Shown: positions 14,820-23,285 of the stretch, piece after piece | Layout: each line of letters begins with the position of its first letter | Position numbering within the stretch: position 1 is the first letter of the stretch | Assembly: GCF_024168825.1 (NCBI RefSeq) | Contig: NZ_JALJWH010000001.1 | Coordinates: forward strand, 4,836,001 to 4,900,000 | Length of the DNA stretch: 64,000 nucleotides | Direction: 5' to 3' | Source: Paenarthrobacter sp. A20 | GTDB taxonomy: Bacteria; Actinomycetota; Actinomycetes; Actinomycetales; Micrococcaceae | The notes under the pieces: model-generated | Databases searched by the model: none | The model's input: only the letters and a program-made list of their open reading frames with translations | Told to the model about the DNA's origin: nothing | Program-made: the position numbers and the translations under genes

Positions 14820-17006
14820 CTAGTTGGCGCCGAATTTGGTGTTGTAGCGGAACATGAAAGCTGCCATCGCGTCACGGTTCACCGGCTGCAACGGACGGAA
14901 CGACTTAGTGTTGCCCGCCTCGGCCCAGCCCGTGGAGATCCCCTGCGCCGCGAGCCAGGTGATCTCCTTGTAGAACTGCGCACCCACCGGAACATCAACA
15001 AACGGCGAAACCTTCGGCGCCGTGAACTCAGGCTCCCCCGCCAGCCGGTACATGAACGCCGCCATCGCATCACGGTTCACCGCCTGCAACGGACGATACG
15101 TCTTGGACTTGTCAGCCTCGACCCACCCCGTCGAGATCCCCTTATCGGCAAGCCAGGTGATCTCTTTATAGAACTGCGTACCAACAGGAAGATCCTTGAA
15201 CGGAGTCACCGCAGGAGCCGTGAAAGCAGGCTTGCCAGCCAACCGGTACATGAACGCAGCCATCGCATCACGGTTCACCGGAGACAACGGCTGATACGTC
15301 CTGGACCCATTCGCCTCCCACCCCGTGGAAATACCCTTGTCCGCCAACCACTGGATCTCATCCTGGAACTGCGCCCCCAACGGAACGTCATCAAAGCCAC
15401 GAGTACCTTGAGTAGCCGTGGCATAACTCAACGTCCCAATATCCGTGTTCTGACCCACTGCGGTCGCAACCGACCTGGCATTGGCCTCAGCAAGAACATT
15501 CCCCGAGAAAATCGGCCCCAGGCCTTCAGGCTCAGCTACTACGAAGTAGAACCCCGTGGTCAGGCCGGTAACCTTAAAAGTTCCGTCAGCCGCTGTCCTT
15601 CCCGGACGAGTAGTGAAGGACCCATCCTTGGTGTAGACACGGATCGGCACCTCGCTCAAAGGAGCGCCGTTGGCGCCGAGGACCTTGCCCGTCAGCGTTC
15701 CGCCCACGCGAACGGTTGCATTGATGTTCTCAGCGGTCTGCCCGGCAGCAACCGTCACTGGCGTGGCATTGGCGGCACCCCCGGATTCCGGGAGGTCCTT
15801 GTACAGCTGGCCCTCGTAGGTGGTCCAGTACCCCTTGGTGCGGTTGAACCCGACCTTGTAGGAACCGGGCAGCAGGTTCTTGAGGGAGTAGGTGGTCTGC
15901 GACGTTTCCATGACTGTGGAAGAAGCCACCGTACCGTCCGCAGTCACCGCTGTGATGCCCATCCCCGGGCCACTCATCGACGGGCCCGGCGCGGGTGCCC
16001 CGGCGACGGAACCAGAGATAGTGGCAGCTGCAACAGCGGAGTCGTGGATTCCAGTGAGCTTTTGGCCGTCGGTCACGGTGATCCAGGGCGACTTGGCAGG
16101 GTCAGCAACCCCCTTGTGCCACATGTTGGCCCACGTGTCGTTAAAAGCGCGGTAATGGAGCTTGTACGTGCCAGCCTTGAGACCACCAATCGTGAAGTTA
16201 CCCAAGTTATCCGAGCTGAGGAACGCTGATCCTGCGAAATCGTTCAGGGCAAAGTCCGGGCCGGCCTCCACCATGACCTGGCCGTTGTAGGCAGCAGCAC
16301 CAGCCGGAACCGAGAGCTTTCCAGAGATCATTGCGGCCGGTTTCAGCGTTTGATCGATGCCGCTGGTGGTGGCACCCTCTGTAACGTTCACCGGTGTCGC
16401 TGCGCCGCCCGGAGACGTCGAATACGACGTGCGCAAAACGGGCGAGGGCTCAGGAGAGTAGCTGAAGCCCACTTCATGTGTGCCGGTAGGCAACCCGATG
16501 ACTGTGTATGTGCCGTCTGCTGCTGGATTGGCGGGCAATCCGGCATTTGCGTTAACGCTGACCTTGGTCACGTCCACGCCGGCAGGTACGGTGACCTTTC
16601 CTGAGATCTTGCCGCCGATGGTCAGGGTCTGGTTGATCCCGGTCACCACTGCACCGGCCGCAACGGGAATGACGGTCGCTTGGCTTTCCTTACGACCTCC
16701 ATACCAAGTGGAGGTGAGTTCGGGCGCGGCAAAGGTACTAAAGCTGACTTTGTACTGCCCGGCTTCGAGCCCGGTGAGAGTGAAGGTGCCGTTGGCTTGG
16801 ACTTGGGCATAGCTGTACGACGGGCTAAGTGTTTGCACCGTAATTTTCGTTACGTCAAAGCCCTCGGGCACCGTGACCGTTCCGGAAATACTTCCCGTGG
16901 CCGCTGCAAACGCCGGGGACGCAAACCCAGCGGGCAATGCGCCCAGAATAAGTGCTGCTAACAGTGTGAGAGCGAGCCGAAAACGGCCGCGAGAAATACC
17001 CCTCAT
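14820..17006 (-). CDS. Secreted surface protein: carboxypeptidase-regulatory-like repeats plus three SLH-like repeats
   Basis: A 728-residue exported protein. The signal peptide (MRGISRGRFRLAL, hydrophobic core, A-F-A cleavage near 34) is followed by several beta-sandwich repeats opening with GTVTVPEG, GKVTVPAG or GKLSVPAG and PGSYKVGF/GTYKLHY closings, then three near-identical 66-residue repeats (about 535-728) with DVPVGAQFYKEITWLA and ISTGW. The last resemble the SLH-type cell-wall-attachment repeats common on Arthrobacter surface proteins. I chose the ATG at 17006 because GGGGGA precedes it; an ATG at 17024 is in frame. Likely a cell-wall-anchored adhesin or structural protein. Confidence 0.88.
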   Translation of the reverse strand: MRGISRGRFRLALTLLAALILGALPAGFASPAFAAATGSISGTVTVPEGFDVTKITVQTLSPSYSYAQVQANGTFTLTGLEAGQYKVSFSTFAAPELTSTWYGGRKESQATVIPVAAGAVVTGINQTLTIGGKISGKVTVPAGVDVTKVSVNANAGLPANPAADGTYTVIGLPTGTHEVGFSYSPEPSPVLRTSYSTSPGGAATPVNVTEGATTSGIDQTLKPAAMISGKLSVPAGAAAYNGQVMVEAGPDFALNDFAGSAFLSSDNLGNFTIGGLKAGTYKLHYRAFNDTWANMWHKGVADPAKSPWITVTDGQKLTGIHDSAVAAATISGSVAGAPAPGPSMSGPGMGITAVTADGTVASSTVMETSQTTYSLKNLLPGSYKVGFNRTKGYWTTYEGQLYKDLPESGGAANATPVTVAAGQTAENINATVRVGGTLTGKVLGANGAPLSEVPIRVYTKDGSFTTRPGRTAADGTFKVTGLTTGFYFVVAEPEGLGPIFSGNVLAEANARSVATAVGQNTDIGTLSYATATQGTRGFDDVPLGAQFQDEIQWLADKGISTGWEANGSRTYQPLSPVNRDAMAAFMYRLAGKPAFTAPAVTPFKDLPVGTQFYKEITWLADKGISTGWVEADKSKTYRPLQAVNRDAMAAFMYRLAGEPEFTAPKVSPFVDVPVGAQFYKEITWLAAQGISTGWAEAGNTKSFRPLQPVNRDAMAAFMFRYNTKFGAN
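14823..15416 (-). repeat. Three 198-bp coding repeats (SLH-like)
   Basis: Matching landmarks (catgaa followed by gccatcgc and cacggttcacc) recur at 14853, 15051 and 15249, a period of exactly 198 bp or 66 codons. Nucleotide identity between copies is high, suggesting recent duplication or homogenisation. Confidence 0.9.
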
Positions 17007-17108
17007 GGGTCCCCCGATTTTCATGCGAATGAAGGGGTCGCTGGGTTGGCGACCCGTCGCGATCCTAGTGCATGAAAACGGTTATTCGAAACGCCGGATA
17101 TATGTGAA

Positions 17109-17119
17109 GTGAGAGAAGG
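17109..17119. repeat. Solo GTGAGAGAAGG element
   Basis: A single copy of the core seen in the 32-bp arrays, 13 nt beyond the stop of the glycosyltransferase gene. No second copy is found 32 bp away. Confidence 0.5.
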
Positions 17120-17131
17120 CTTCGGGCTGCT

Positions 17132-18115
17132 TTAGCCCTTGCCCCCGAGCTTCTTCACCAACAGGAGCGGCTTTTTGAGGAACTCCCCTACGCTGGTCCG
17201 GACGACGATGGTCTGGTTCAGGGCGTCGAGCCGCTCCAGCACGTGGTCGAGCTTGGCGGCGGCTTCGTCGAGGCGACGCTGCTGGGCACGGATCAGCTCC
17301 TCCTGCTCGGCCAAGACTTGCGTCAGGTAGAGCATGGTGCCGAGCCCGCCCTGGGCAACACCCTCTCGAAGGTGCTCATCGCGGACCAACGCATCGTAGC
17401 GGGCGTGCTCGGCGGCTTTGGCGAAGATACTGTTCCCGTCATGCCCCTCGGACTCAGGCCGCTGGGACCAGAACGCGAGGGGTTCACCGTCGAGGAATCC
17501 AACGCGCGAGTGGCTGAGGACCCGCAGGTGGAACTCCCAGTCGCCCACCACAGGGAGGTCTTCGTTGTAGTACCCCACGGCGTCGTGGAGGCTGCGACGG
17601 TACAGGAAGGAAATGGGGACAGCCCGGTTGATCTTCAGCATGTCGGCAAGGGTGATTTGCTGCATGTCCGCCCAAAAGATCTCGCGGCGGATCGGCTCAA
17701 TCCGGTCTGCCACGAGCTCTTCGATGACGATCTCGGTGCGGACCATGACGCCGCTCTCGGCTCCGTGGGCAGGATCATCCAGGTAGGCGACCGTGCTCTC
17801 CAGGAAGTTCGGCGCCCAAAAATCATCGTCGTCGTGGATCACGATGAAGTCGCCTGAGCCGGCTTTGATGCCCGCGTTGGAGGCGGCCTCCATCCCTACG
17901 GATTCGGCATGGTGGAGCGTGATGATGCGTTCCCGCTCGGCTTCAGGCCGCTGGGAGGTGAGGCGATCGACGTCGACCGGGTCGCCGCCGTCGTTCACGA
18001 TCACCACCTCGAAGTCCCGGAAAGTCTGGGCGAAAATGTCGTCCAGGGCCCGTGCCAGGAAGATTGGGCGGTTCTTGGTACGGGTCACGATGGTGACGCG
18101 GGCACCGGCATTCAT
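17132..18115 (-). CDS. Family 2 glycosyltransferase
   Basis: A 327-residue GT-A type enzyme. It opens VTIVTRTKNRPIFLARALDD, with the nucleotide-sugar binding strand VVIVNDGG and the metal-binding IHDDDDFW (about 88-95). A C-terminal coiled-coil-like stretch (LAEQEELIRAQQRRLDEAAA, then KLDHVLERLDALNQ, about 265-305) may mediate assembly. No signal peptide. It lies 29 nt downstream of the tyrosine phosphatase gene in the same direction, so the two may be co-transcribed. Likely role: cell-surface polysaccharide or glycoprotein synthesis; donor and acceptor unknown. Confidence 0.9.
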   Translation of the reverse strand: MNAGARVTIVTRTKNRPIFLARALDDIFAQTFRDFEVVIVNDGGDPVDVDRLTSQRPEAERERIITLHHAESVGMEAASNAGIKAGSGDFIVIHDDDDFWAPNFLESTVAYLDDPAHGAESGVMVRTEIVIEELVADRIEPIRREIFWADMQQITLADMLKINRAVPISFLYRRSLHDAVGYYNEDLPVVGDWEFHLRVLSHSRVGFLDGEPLAFWSQRPESEGHDGNSIFAKAAEHARYDALVRDEHLREGVAQGGLGTMLYLTQVLAEQEELIRAQQRRLDEAAAKLDHVLERLDALNQTIVVRTSVGEFLKKPLLLVKKLGGKG

Positions 18116-18144
18116 GGCTGGTCCATTCCGTTCGGGAAGTGTGA

Positions 18145-18885
18145 TCAATCCTGCATGTTAGCAGCGCCCGGAAGCCCGGAGCCCAGCTTTGCCCGAACCG
18201 CCGCGATCTGAACCTCAGTGACGCCGTTGGTCGTCAGGAAAGTCACCGCGTCGATCGAACCAAGGAAGTCCCGAAGGCTCGCCCGACGCTGCGCCAGCAT
18301 TGCCTCAAGGTCGTCGCCGGAAAGGTACGGGTCGTGCGCGTGAGGCGCCCCATGTGTGCGGTGTCGCTCGTTGATCCCGCGGGCAGCGAGCTCGTAGCCG
18401 CGCACGATCTCCTCTTGGTCGATGTCCGCCAGCTGCTGGAGGAGCAGGGCGATCACACCACTGCGGTCCCTGCCCGCCGAGCAGTGAACAACCACCTTTC
18501 CCGGGGACGCGGCGATGGCTTTGAACACCGCGGCAATTTTCTCCCCGAAAAGCTGCAAATAGTCACCGTACTGCGCAGGGTCCTTTAGATAGGGGCCAAA
18601 CAGTTCACTGAAGCCGCTATGGTCAGGATCCTCTGTTGGGCAATGGACGACGTCGATACGGGCCTTCACGTGGTCCGGCACCTTGGGATCGGTATCGCGT
18701 TGGCGACGTTCGCGGGAGGCACGGAGATCGATCACGGTGCGGACGCCGTCGTCGTACATCTGCTGCCAACCCGTCCCGGTGAGCCATTCGTGCCGACCCA
18801 TCCGGTACACGTCTCCGGCAACGTGCCAGGCGTTGACGGCGCCATCCCACCGAACAGCGTGGTGAGCTGAGGTTGTCCCATCCAT
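18145..18885 (-). CDS. Protein-tyrosine phosphatase (dual-specificity-like, YwqE/IphP type)
   Basis: A 246-residue phosphatase with the Cys signature VVHCSAGRDRSG (Cys about 152, Arg about 158), where Cys is the nucleophile and the CX5R loop binds phosphate. The N-terminal part YRMGRHEWLTGTGW and TVIDLRASRER is typical of actinobacterial IphP/PtpB-like lipid or tyrosine phosphatases. No signal peptide. Directly upstream of a glycosyltransferase gene. Confidence 0.9.
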   Translation of the reverse strand: MDGTTSAHHAVRWDGAVNAWHVAGDVYRMGRHEWLTGTGWQQMYDDGVRTVIDLRASRERRQRDTDPKVPDHVKARIDVVHCPTEDPDHSGFSELFGPYLKDPAQYGDYLQLFGEKIAAVFKAIAASPGKVVVHCSAGRDRSGVIALLLQQLADIDQEEIVRGYELAARGINERHRTHGAPHAHDPYLSGDDLEAMLAQRRASLRDFLGSIDAVTFLTTNGVTEVQIAAVRAKLGSGLPGAANMQD

Positions 18886-18931
18886 AGGAGCCAGCTAAGC
18901 ACATTGGACGGCCTGGATGTGAGTGTTCGCT

Positions 18932-18986
18932 GAGGGGTTGGCTCTCGGGATTATCACGCGCGCCTAATGCCGAGAGCTCACCCCTC
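18932..18986 (-). terminator. Large hairpin at the end of the acetyltransferase gene
   Basis: A 17-bp inverted repeat with two mismatches (18932-18948 and 18970-18986), loop 21 nt. Its upstream arm overlaps the last codons of the gene ending at 18978. No clear U-tract follows, so termination is inferred from position. Confidence 0.5.
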
Positions 18987-19580
18987 GGCGGCGTATTTCG
19001 ACAGCCTGAACTCGAGGCCGTTGCGCACCGCGGGCCATTCGTGGTCAAGGATGGAGAACACCACAGTGTCGCGGAGCGCACCGTCGGCGCTGCGCGAGTG
19101 GTTCCGGAGCACGCCGTCCTGCTTCGCTCCGAGCCGGGCAATCGCGTCACGGGACTGTTGGTTCAACCAGTGCGTGCGGAATTCCACGGCCGGGCAACCC
19201 AGTGTTTCGAAGGCGTGCCGAAGGAGCAACAGCTTGGAATCCGGGTTGGTTCCCGTGCCGTGCGCCGAAGCAGCATTCCACGTCGAACCGATCTCCACGC
19301 GCGGCGTTACGGCGTCGATGTTCATGTACGTCGTCATGCCGATGAGCTTGCCCGTCGCCGTGGACCGCGTGGCAAACGGCAGCATGGAACCTTTGGCTTG
19401 CAGGTCCAGGCGCCGGTCGATCTCGGCGGCCATGCCCTCCGGCGTCGGGACTGAGGTGTACCAGAGCTTCCACAGTTCGCCGTCGCGGGCTGCGTCCACC
19501 AGCCCATCGTGGTGCTCCGGGCTCAGCGGTTCAAGCGTCACGAATTTTCCAGTCAGGGTGATGGGTTCGATTGAAGTCAC
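18978..19580 (-). CDS. GNAT family N-acetyltransferase
   Basis: A 200-residue acetyltransferase of the RimL-like group (FVTLEPLSPEHHDGLVDAAR at the start; acetyl-CoA region SAHGTGTNPDSKLLLLRHAF; AVEFRTHWLNQQSRDAIARL). The GTG at 19580 is preceded at 6 nt by TAGGCT and by no Shine-Dalgarno sequence, so it is probably leaderless. A hairpin overlaps its end. Substrate unknown. Confidence 0.88.
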   Translation of the reverse strand: MTSIEPITLTGKFVTLEPLSPEHHDGLVDAARDGELWKLWYTSVPTPEGMAAEIDRRLDLQAKGSMLPFATRSTATGKLIGMTTYMNIDAVTPRVEIGSTWNAASAHGTGTNPDSKLLLLRHAFETLGCPAVEFRTHWLNQQSRDAIARLGAKQDGVLRNHSRSADGALRDTVVFSILDHEWPAVRNGLEFRLSKYAAEG

Positions 19581-19586
19581 CCGGTT

Positions 19587-19592
19587 AGCCTA
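19587..19592 (-). promoter_or_regulatory. -10 hexamer TAGGCT, leaderless type
   Basis: TAGGCT on the minus strand ends 6 nt before the GTG at 19580. Confidence 0.5.
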
Positions 19593-19606
19593 ACCGCCTG
19601 CGGGCG

Positions 19607-20470
19607 TCAGTCGTTCCAGTCGAAGAAGCCCTTGCCTGTCTTGCGTCCGAGCTCGCCACGGGCCACTTTGTCCCGGAGGATCTGCGGCGGAGCGAAACGG
19701 TCGCCGAGCGTGGAGTGCAGGTACTCCGCAATGCCAAGCCGGACGTCCAGGCCCACAATGTCGGTGGTCTTCAGCGGACCTGTGGGGTGCTTGTAGCCCA
19801 GGACCATGGCGGCATCAATGTCCTCCGCGGACGCGACGCCCTCTTCCACCATGCGCATGGCCTCCAGGGCGATCGCCACACCCAGGCGGGAGGATGCGAA
19901 CCCGGGCGCGTCATTGACGACGACGGCGGTCTTGCCAAGTGCCTCGGTCCAGCTTTTCGCCGCAACAGCGAGTTCGGGAGACGTTTCCTTGGCCAGCACC
20001 ACCTCAATGAGGGTAGAGGCGGGCACCGGGTTGAAGAAGTGCAGGCCAACGAAGTTGGCGGGCCGGCGGAGTTCGTTGGCGAGTCCGGTGACTGACAAGG
20101 AAGAGGTGTTGGATGCCAGGAAAGCATCCGCTGAAAGGTGCTCTTCAACGGCTTTCAGAGCGGTGACTTTGAGTTGGTAGTCCTCAGGCACGGCTTCCAC
20201 CACAAGGCCACAGTGGATGAACGACTCGTAATCCGTGGAGGTGCTGAAGCGGGCCATGGCTGCTTCGGGGGCCTCGCTCAAGGTTCCACGGGCTGCAGAC
20301 TTGGCAACCGCCTCGGCTACGCGGCCTTGCGCTCCGGCAGCCGCCTCGTGATCACGCTCCACCACGATCACGGTGGCACCCTTGGTGAGGAAAGCGTGCG
20401 CGATGCCGGCACCCATCCGGCCACCGCCCAAGACTCCGACGACGTGCGGGATGGCGGGAACTGCTGTCAT
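19607..20470 (-). CDS. paaH: 3-hydroxyacyl-CoA dehydrogenase (PaaH-type)
   Basis: A 287-residue NAD-dependent dehydrogenase that oxidises 3-hydroxyadipyl-CoA to 3-oxoadipyl-CoA in the phenylacetate pathway. The Rossmann motif is GVLGGGRMGAGIAH (about 12-25); the catalytic His lies in GLHFFNPVP, followed by the C-terminal DAPGFASSRLGV domain. The ATG overlaps the stop of the upstream hydratase gene by 4 nt, so translation is coupled. The order thiolase-hydratase-dehydrogenase plus the operator at 22536-22559 supports a paa role rather than general fatty-acid oxidation. Confidence 0.88.
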   Translation of the reverse strand: MTAVPAIPHVVGVLGGGRMGAGIAHAFLTKGATVIVVERDHEAAAGAQGRVAEAVAKSAARGTLSEAPEAAMARFSTSTDYESFIHCGLVVEAVPEDYQLKVTALKAVEEHLSADAFLASNTSSLSVTGLANELRRPANFVGLHFFNPVPASTLIEVVLAKETSPELAVAAKSWTEALGKTAVVVNDAPGFASSRLGVAIALEAMRMVEEGVASAEDIDAAMVLGYKHPTGPLKTTDIVGLDVRLGIAEYLHSTLGDRFAPPQILRDKVARGELGRKTGKGFFDWND

Positions 20471-21270
20471 TTCTGGGTCCTGTCTTGCGTGGGCGCTTCA
20501 GTGTCTTGCTGGGCTTTTACCGATTTCTTATCGAGGAAGGCCTGCATGCGATCAAACTTGGCCTGGGATTCAAAGAGGATTCCCTGGGCGAGGGTATCAA
20601 TCAGCGGGTGGGCTTCAGCCGGGGCGTGGAACACCGACTTGGTAATCCGGACCGCCAAGGGGTCCTGACGTCCGATCCGGTCCGCCAGCTTGTGGGCGGC
20701 ATCCATCAATTCCGGGGCCTCATGGATTTCCGTGATGAGGCTGATCCGCAGTGCTTCTTCAGCCCGCAGCACGGCTCCGGCCAAGAGAATCTCCTTGGCC
20801 TTCGGCTCGCCGACAAGCTCCTTCAGTCGCCAGCTGGCACCGGCCGCGGCCAGGATTCCCAGGCCGGTTTCCGGGTTTCCAATCCTGACGCTCGGAGTTC
20901 CGATGCGGAAGTCCGCCGCGTAGGCGAGTTCAGCGCCCCCACCCAGGCAATATCCGTCCAAGGCCGCGATGACGGGCATGGGAAGCTTGGCGATCCGGAC
21001 AAAGATGGTGGAGTTGATCCCCTGTAAGGCGTCATCCCGACGGCGTTCCCGCAACTGGCCAATATCGGCACCGGAGGCAAACACGCCCTCGGTTCCGGCG
21101 ATGATCAGTACCTTGGGGCTCCGCTCCAGTTCAGCGCAGACCAGGTGGAGCTCGTCCACCATTTTCTGGTCAATCGCATTGCGGACCTCGGGGCGGTTCA
21201 GGAGAACGGTGAGGCGGTCTTCGCGTTCCTCGATGAGCAGCGTGCTGAAGTCTTTCGGGTTCAGTGCCAT
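20467..21270 (-). CDS. paaF: Enoyl-CoA hydratase (PaaF-type)
   Basis: A 267-residue crotonase-fold enzyme. Both hydratase glutamates are present: one in LGGGAELAYAADF (about 115) and one in NPETGLGILAAAG (about 135); the oxyanion-hole segment is ASGADIGQL. This favours a true hydratase (PaaF, 2,3-dehydroadipyl-CoA hydratase) over the isomerase PaaG. I chose the ATG at 21270, which overlaps the thiolase stop (TAATG); an upstream start has no support. It lies between paaJ-like and paaH-like genes in one operon. Confidence 0.85.
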   Translation of the reverse strand: MALNPKDFSTLLIEEREDRLTVLLNRPEVRNAIDQKMVDELHLVCAELERSPKVLIIAGTEGVFASGADIGQLRERRRDDALQGINSTIFVRIAKLPMPVIAALDGYCLGGGAELAYAADFRIGTPSVRIGNPETGLGILAAAGASWRLKELVGEPKAKEILLAGAVLRAEEALRISLITEIHEAPELMDAAHKLADRIGRQDPLAVRITKSVFHAPAEAHPLIDTLAQGILFESQAKFDRMQAFLDKKSVKAQQDTEAPTQDRTQK

Positions 21271-22496
21271 TACACGCCTTCCAGCAGCATCGCGGTGCCT
21301 TGTCCGACGCCGATGCACATCGTCGCCAACCCGAGCTTCGGTCCAGTCCCGGAGGCGAGTTCGCGCTCCATCCGGCCCAACAGCGTGATGGCGATACGTG
21401 AGCCGCTGGAACCGAGCGGGTGCCCCAAGCTGATGGCGCCGCCGTCGTTGTTCACGATGTCAGGGTTCAACCCGAGGCGACGCATACTCGCGAGTGACTG
21501 CGTGGCGAATGCTTCGTTCAGTTCCACGGCGCCGAGCTGATCCGCGCTGAGGCCCGTACGCGCAAGGATTTTCTGAGTAGCCGGAACAGGACCAATGCCC
21601 ATGATTTCCGGCTCGCAACCGGCTGAAGCTCCATCGACGATGCGGGCGCGTGGGATAAGGCCGAACTTCTTGATGGCTGCCTCTGACGCCACGATAATGG
21701 CCGATGCGCCATCGTTCAGGGTGGAAGAGTTGCCGGCCGTGACCACGGATCCGCCAGGGACCACAGGCCGCAGCTTGGCCAGGACGTCCATGGTGGTGCC
21801 TTCACGGGGACCTTCATCGGTGTCCACCACTGTCGCGGACTTACGCGTCGTGACCGTGACCGGAACAATCTCGTCCTTGAAGCGGCCGCCGGCAATGGCG
21901 GCCAGCGCGCGCTCGTGCGAGCGGACGGCGAAGGCGTCAGCGTCCTCACGGGAGATGTTGTCCGCCCGGCCCACTTCCTCGGCCGTCTCCGGCATGGAGT
22001 ACGTCATCTTGCCGTCACGGGAGAGCTCACCCTTGGTGAAGAGCGGGTTGGCAAAGCGCCAGCCGATGGACGTGTCGAAGATCTGTCCCGGCTTGGCGAA
22101 TGCTGTGGCCGGCTTCTCCTGGACCCATGGCGCTCGGCTCATGGACTCAACGCCGCCGGCTACCACGATGTCCGCAGCACCGGACTTGATCATCTGGCTG
22201 GCCATGATGATCGCGCTGAGACCGGAGGCGCACAGGCGGTTCACCGTGATGCCAGGGATGTGGAGGGGAAGTCCCGCCAGAATGGTGGCCATACGGGCCA
22301 CGTTGCGGTTCTCCTCGCCTGCGCCGTTGGCGTTGCCGAGGATCACCTCGTCAATGGAGTCAGGGTCGACGCCGGCACGCGCCACCGCTTCCCGGACCAC
22401 CAACGCTGCGAGATCGTCCGGACGGACGGAGGACAGTGCCCCACCGTAGCGACCTACAGGCGTACGTGCGCCGCCAACAAGAAAAGCCTCGACCAT
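21270..22496 (-). CDS. paaJ: Acyl-CoA thiolase, probable 3-oxoadipyl-CoA thiolase
   Basis: A 408-residue thiolase that cleaves 3-oxoadipyl-CoA (and possibly 3-oxo-5,6-dehydrosuberyl-CoA) with CoA. Catalytic residues are visible: Cys in NRLCASGLSA (about 90), His in GGAISLGHPLGSSGSR, and the C-terminal Cys in CIGVGQGTAM. Length is typical. AAGGA lies 6 nt upstream of the ATG. It is first in a three-gene operon headed by a putative PaaR operator. PcaF of the beta-ketoadipate pathway is a close alternative. Confidence 0.88.
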   Translation of the reverse strand: MVEAFLVGGARTPVGRYGGALSSVRPDDLAALVVREAVARAGVDPDSIDEVILGNANGAGEENRNVARMATILAGLPLHIPGITVNRLCASGLSAIIMASQMIKSGAADIVVAGGVESMSRAPWVQEKPATAFAKPGQIFDTSIGWRFANPLFTKGELSRDGKMTYSMPETAEEVGRADNISREDADAFAVRSHERALAAIAGGRFKDEIVPVTVTTRKSATVVDTDEGPREGTTMDVLAKLRPVVPGGSVVTAGNSSTLNDGASAIIVASEAAIKKFGLIPRARIVDGASAGCEPEIMGIGPVPATQKILARTGLSADQLGAVELNEAFATQSLASMRRLGLNPDIVNNDGGAISLGHPLGSSGSRIAITLLGRMERELASGTGPKLGLATMCIGVGQGTAMLLEGV

Positions 22497-22535
22497 GAGA
22501 ACATCCTTCGCGAAGTGAAAGGGACCGGCCTGGGA

Positions 22536-22559
22536 ATAATATACCGACCGTTCGTTCTA
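22536..22559. promoter_or_regulatory. Putative PaaR (TetR) operator, site 3
   Basis: A 24-bp element centred on ACCGACCGTTCG, 40 nt before the thiolase start. It matches the core of the site at 14682-14705 at 11 of 12 positions and includes TATA-rich flanks that could be part of the promoter. Confidence 0.55.
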
Positions 22560-22576
22560 TAAAGATTACACGGCAC

Positions 22577-22621
22577 GGCGGGCCGGTCAACAGGAGAAGC
22601 TCTCCGTTAAGCCGGCCCGCC
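22577..22621 (-). terminator. Compound hairpin after the pentapeptide-repeat gene
   Basis: GGCGGGCCGG (22577-22586) pairs perfectly with CCGGCCCGCC (22612-22621); the loop contains a second small hairpin (GGAGA/TCTCC). It separates the pentapeptide gene from the thiolase promoter. Confidence 0.6.
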
Positions 22622-22628
22622 GGCCGCA

Positions 22629-23285
22629 TCACACCACCCGGATCCCCAGATGGCCCGCCAGCAAAGGTGCCATCAGGCTGAGTTGGTAGTCGTCGATAAC
22701 AACCCCCGCCAACCCCGCCAATCCATTGATCCCCCGGAACTCGGACGTCCGCAGATCAACGTCCTTGAGCTTGGCCCCAGTAACGTCCAAGGTGCCAATG
22801 GTGCAGTTCTTCAAAGCGATCCTGGTCCCGGCGCAACCACCGAGATCGAGCTCGTTGATGATGCAGTCGGAGATCTGGAGGTCCATGAGCTTGGAGCCTC
22901 GCAGGTTCACATAGTCCAGCTTGCCGCCATCGATCCGGACGGAGCGCCAGTTTCCCTCATAAAGTTCAGCTGAGCCCCACCGGGGGTTGCTGATTTCCAC
23001 GTCCTGCCAGGAACTTCGCGCGGCAGTGAAGACCGGCGCATACGGCTCGGCCAGAATGCACTCCCGGAACGTGGCGCCCCGCAACTGCGCCTCGTTGAAG
23101 GAGACACCGTTCAACTCGCATTCGATGAAGTCGGAGCCGCTCAGCTCTTCTCCGTCAGCGGAAACCTTGGTCCACCTGACGCCGTCGTACCGTTCGCCAC
23201 GCTGGAAGTCCGGAGCGTCGTCGTCGCGCAGTTCTTCCAAACGGACCGGTGAAATCTTAGGGGCCGCAACCTTCGCAGCCGCCAT
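22629..23285 (-). CDS. Pentapeptide repeat protein
   Basis: A 218-residue soluble protein with a degenerate right-handed quadrilateral beta-helix. Repeats of the form A(D/N)LXX run from about 50 to 185 (SGSDFIECEL, NGVSFNEAQL, RGATFRECIL, DYVNLRGSKL, KDVDLRTSEF). Some family members mimic DNA and protect gyrase, but most have no known role. The ATG overlaps the stop of the SRPBCC gene (TGATG), so the pair is translationally coupled. Confidence 0.9.
   Translation of the reverse strand: MAAAKVAAPKISPVRLEELRDDDAPDFQRGERYDGVRWTKVSADGEELSGSDFIECELNGVSFNEAQLRGATFRECILAEPYAPVFTAARSSWQDVEISNPRWGSAELYEGNWRSVRIDGGKLDYVNLRGSKLMDLQISDCIINELDLGGCAGTRIALKNCTIGTLDVTGAKLKDVDLRTSEFRGINGLAGLAGVVIDDYQLSLMAPLLAGHLGIRVV

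Noticed and set aside
14154..16229. 691-codon plus-strand frame opposite paaZ and the SLH-like gene
   Set aside because: It crosses two clear genes and a terminator; Arg-rich antisense product without domains.
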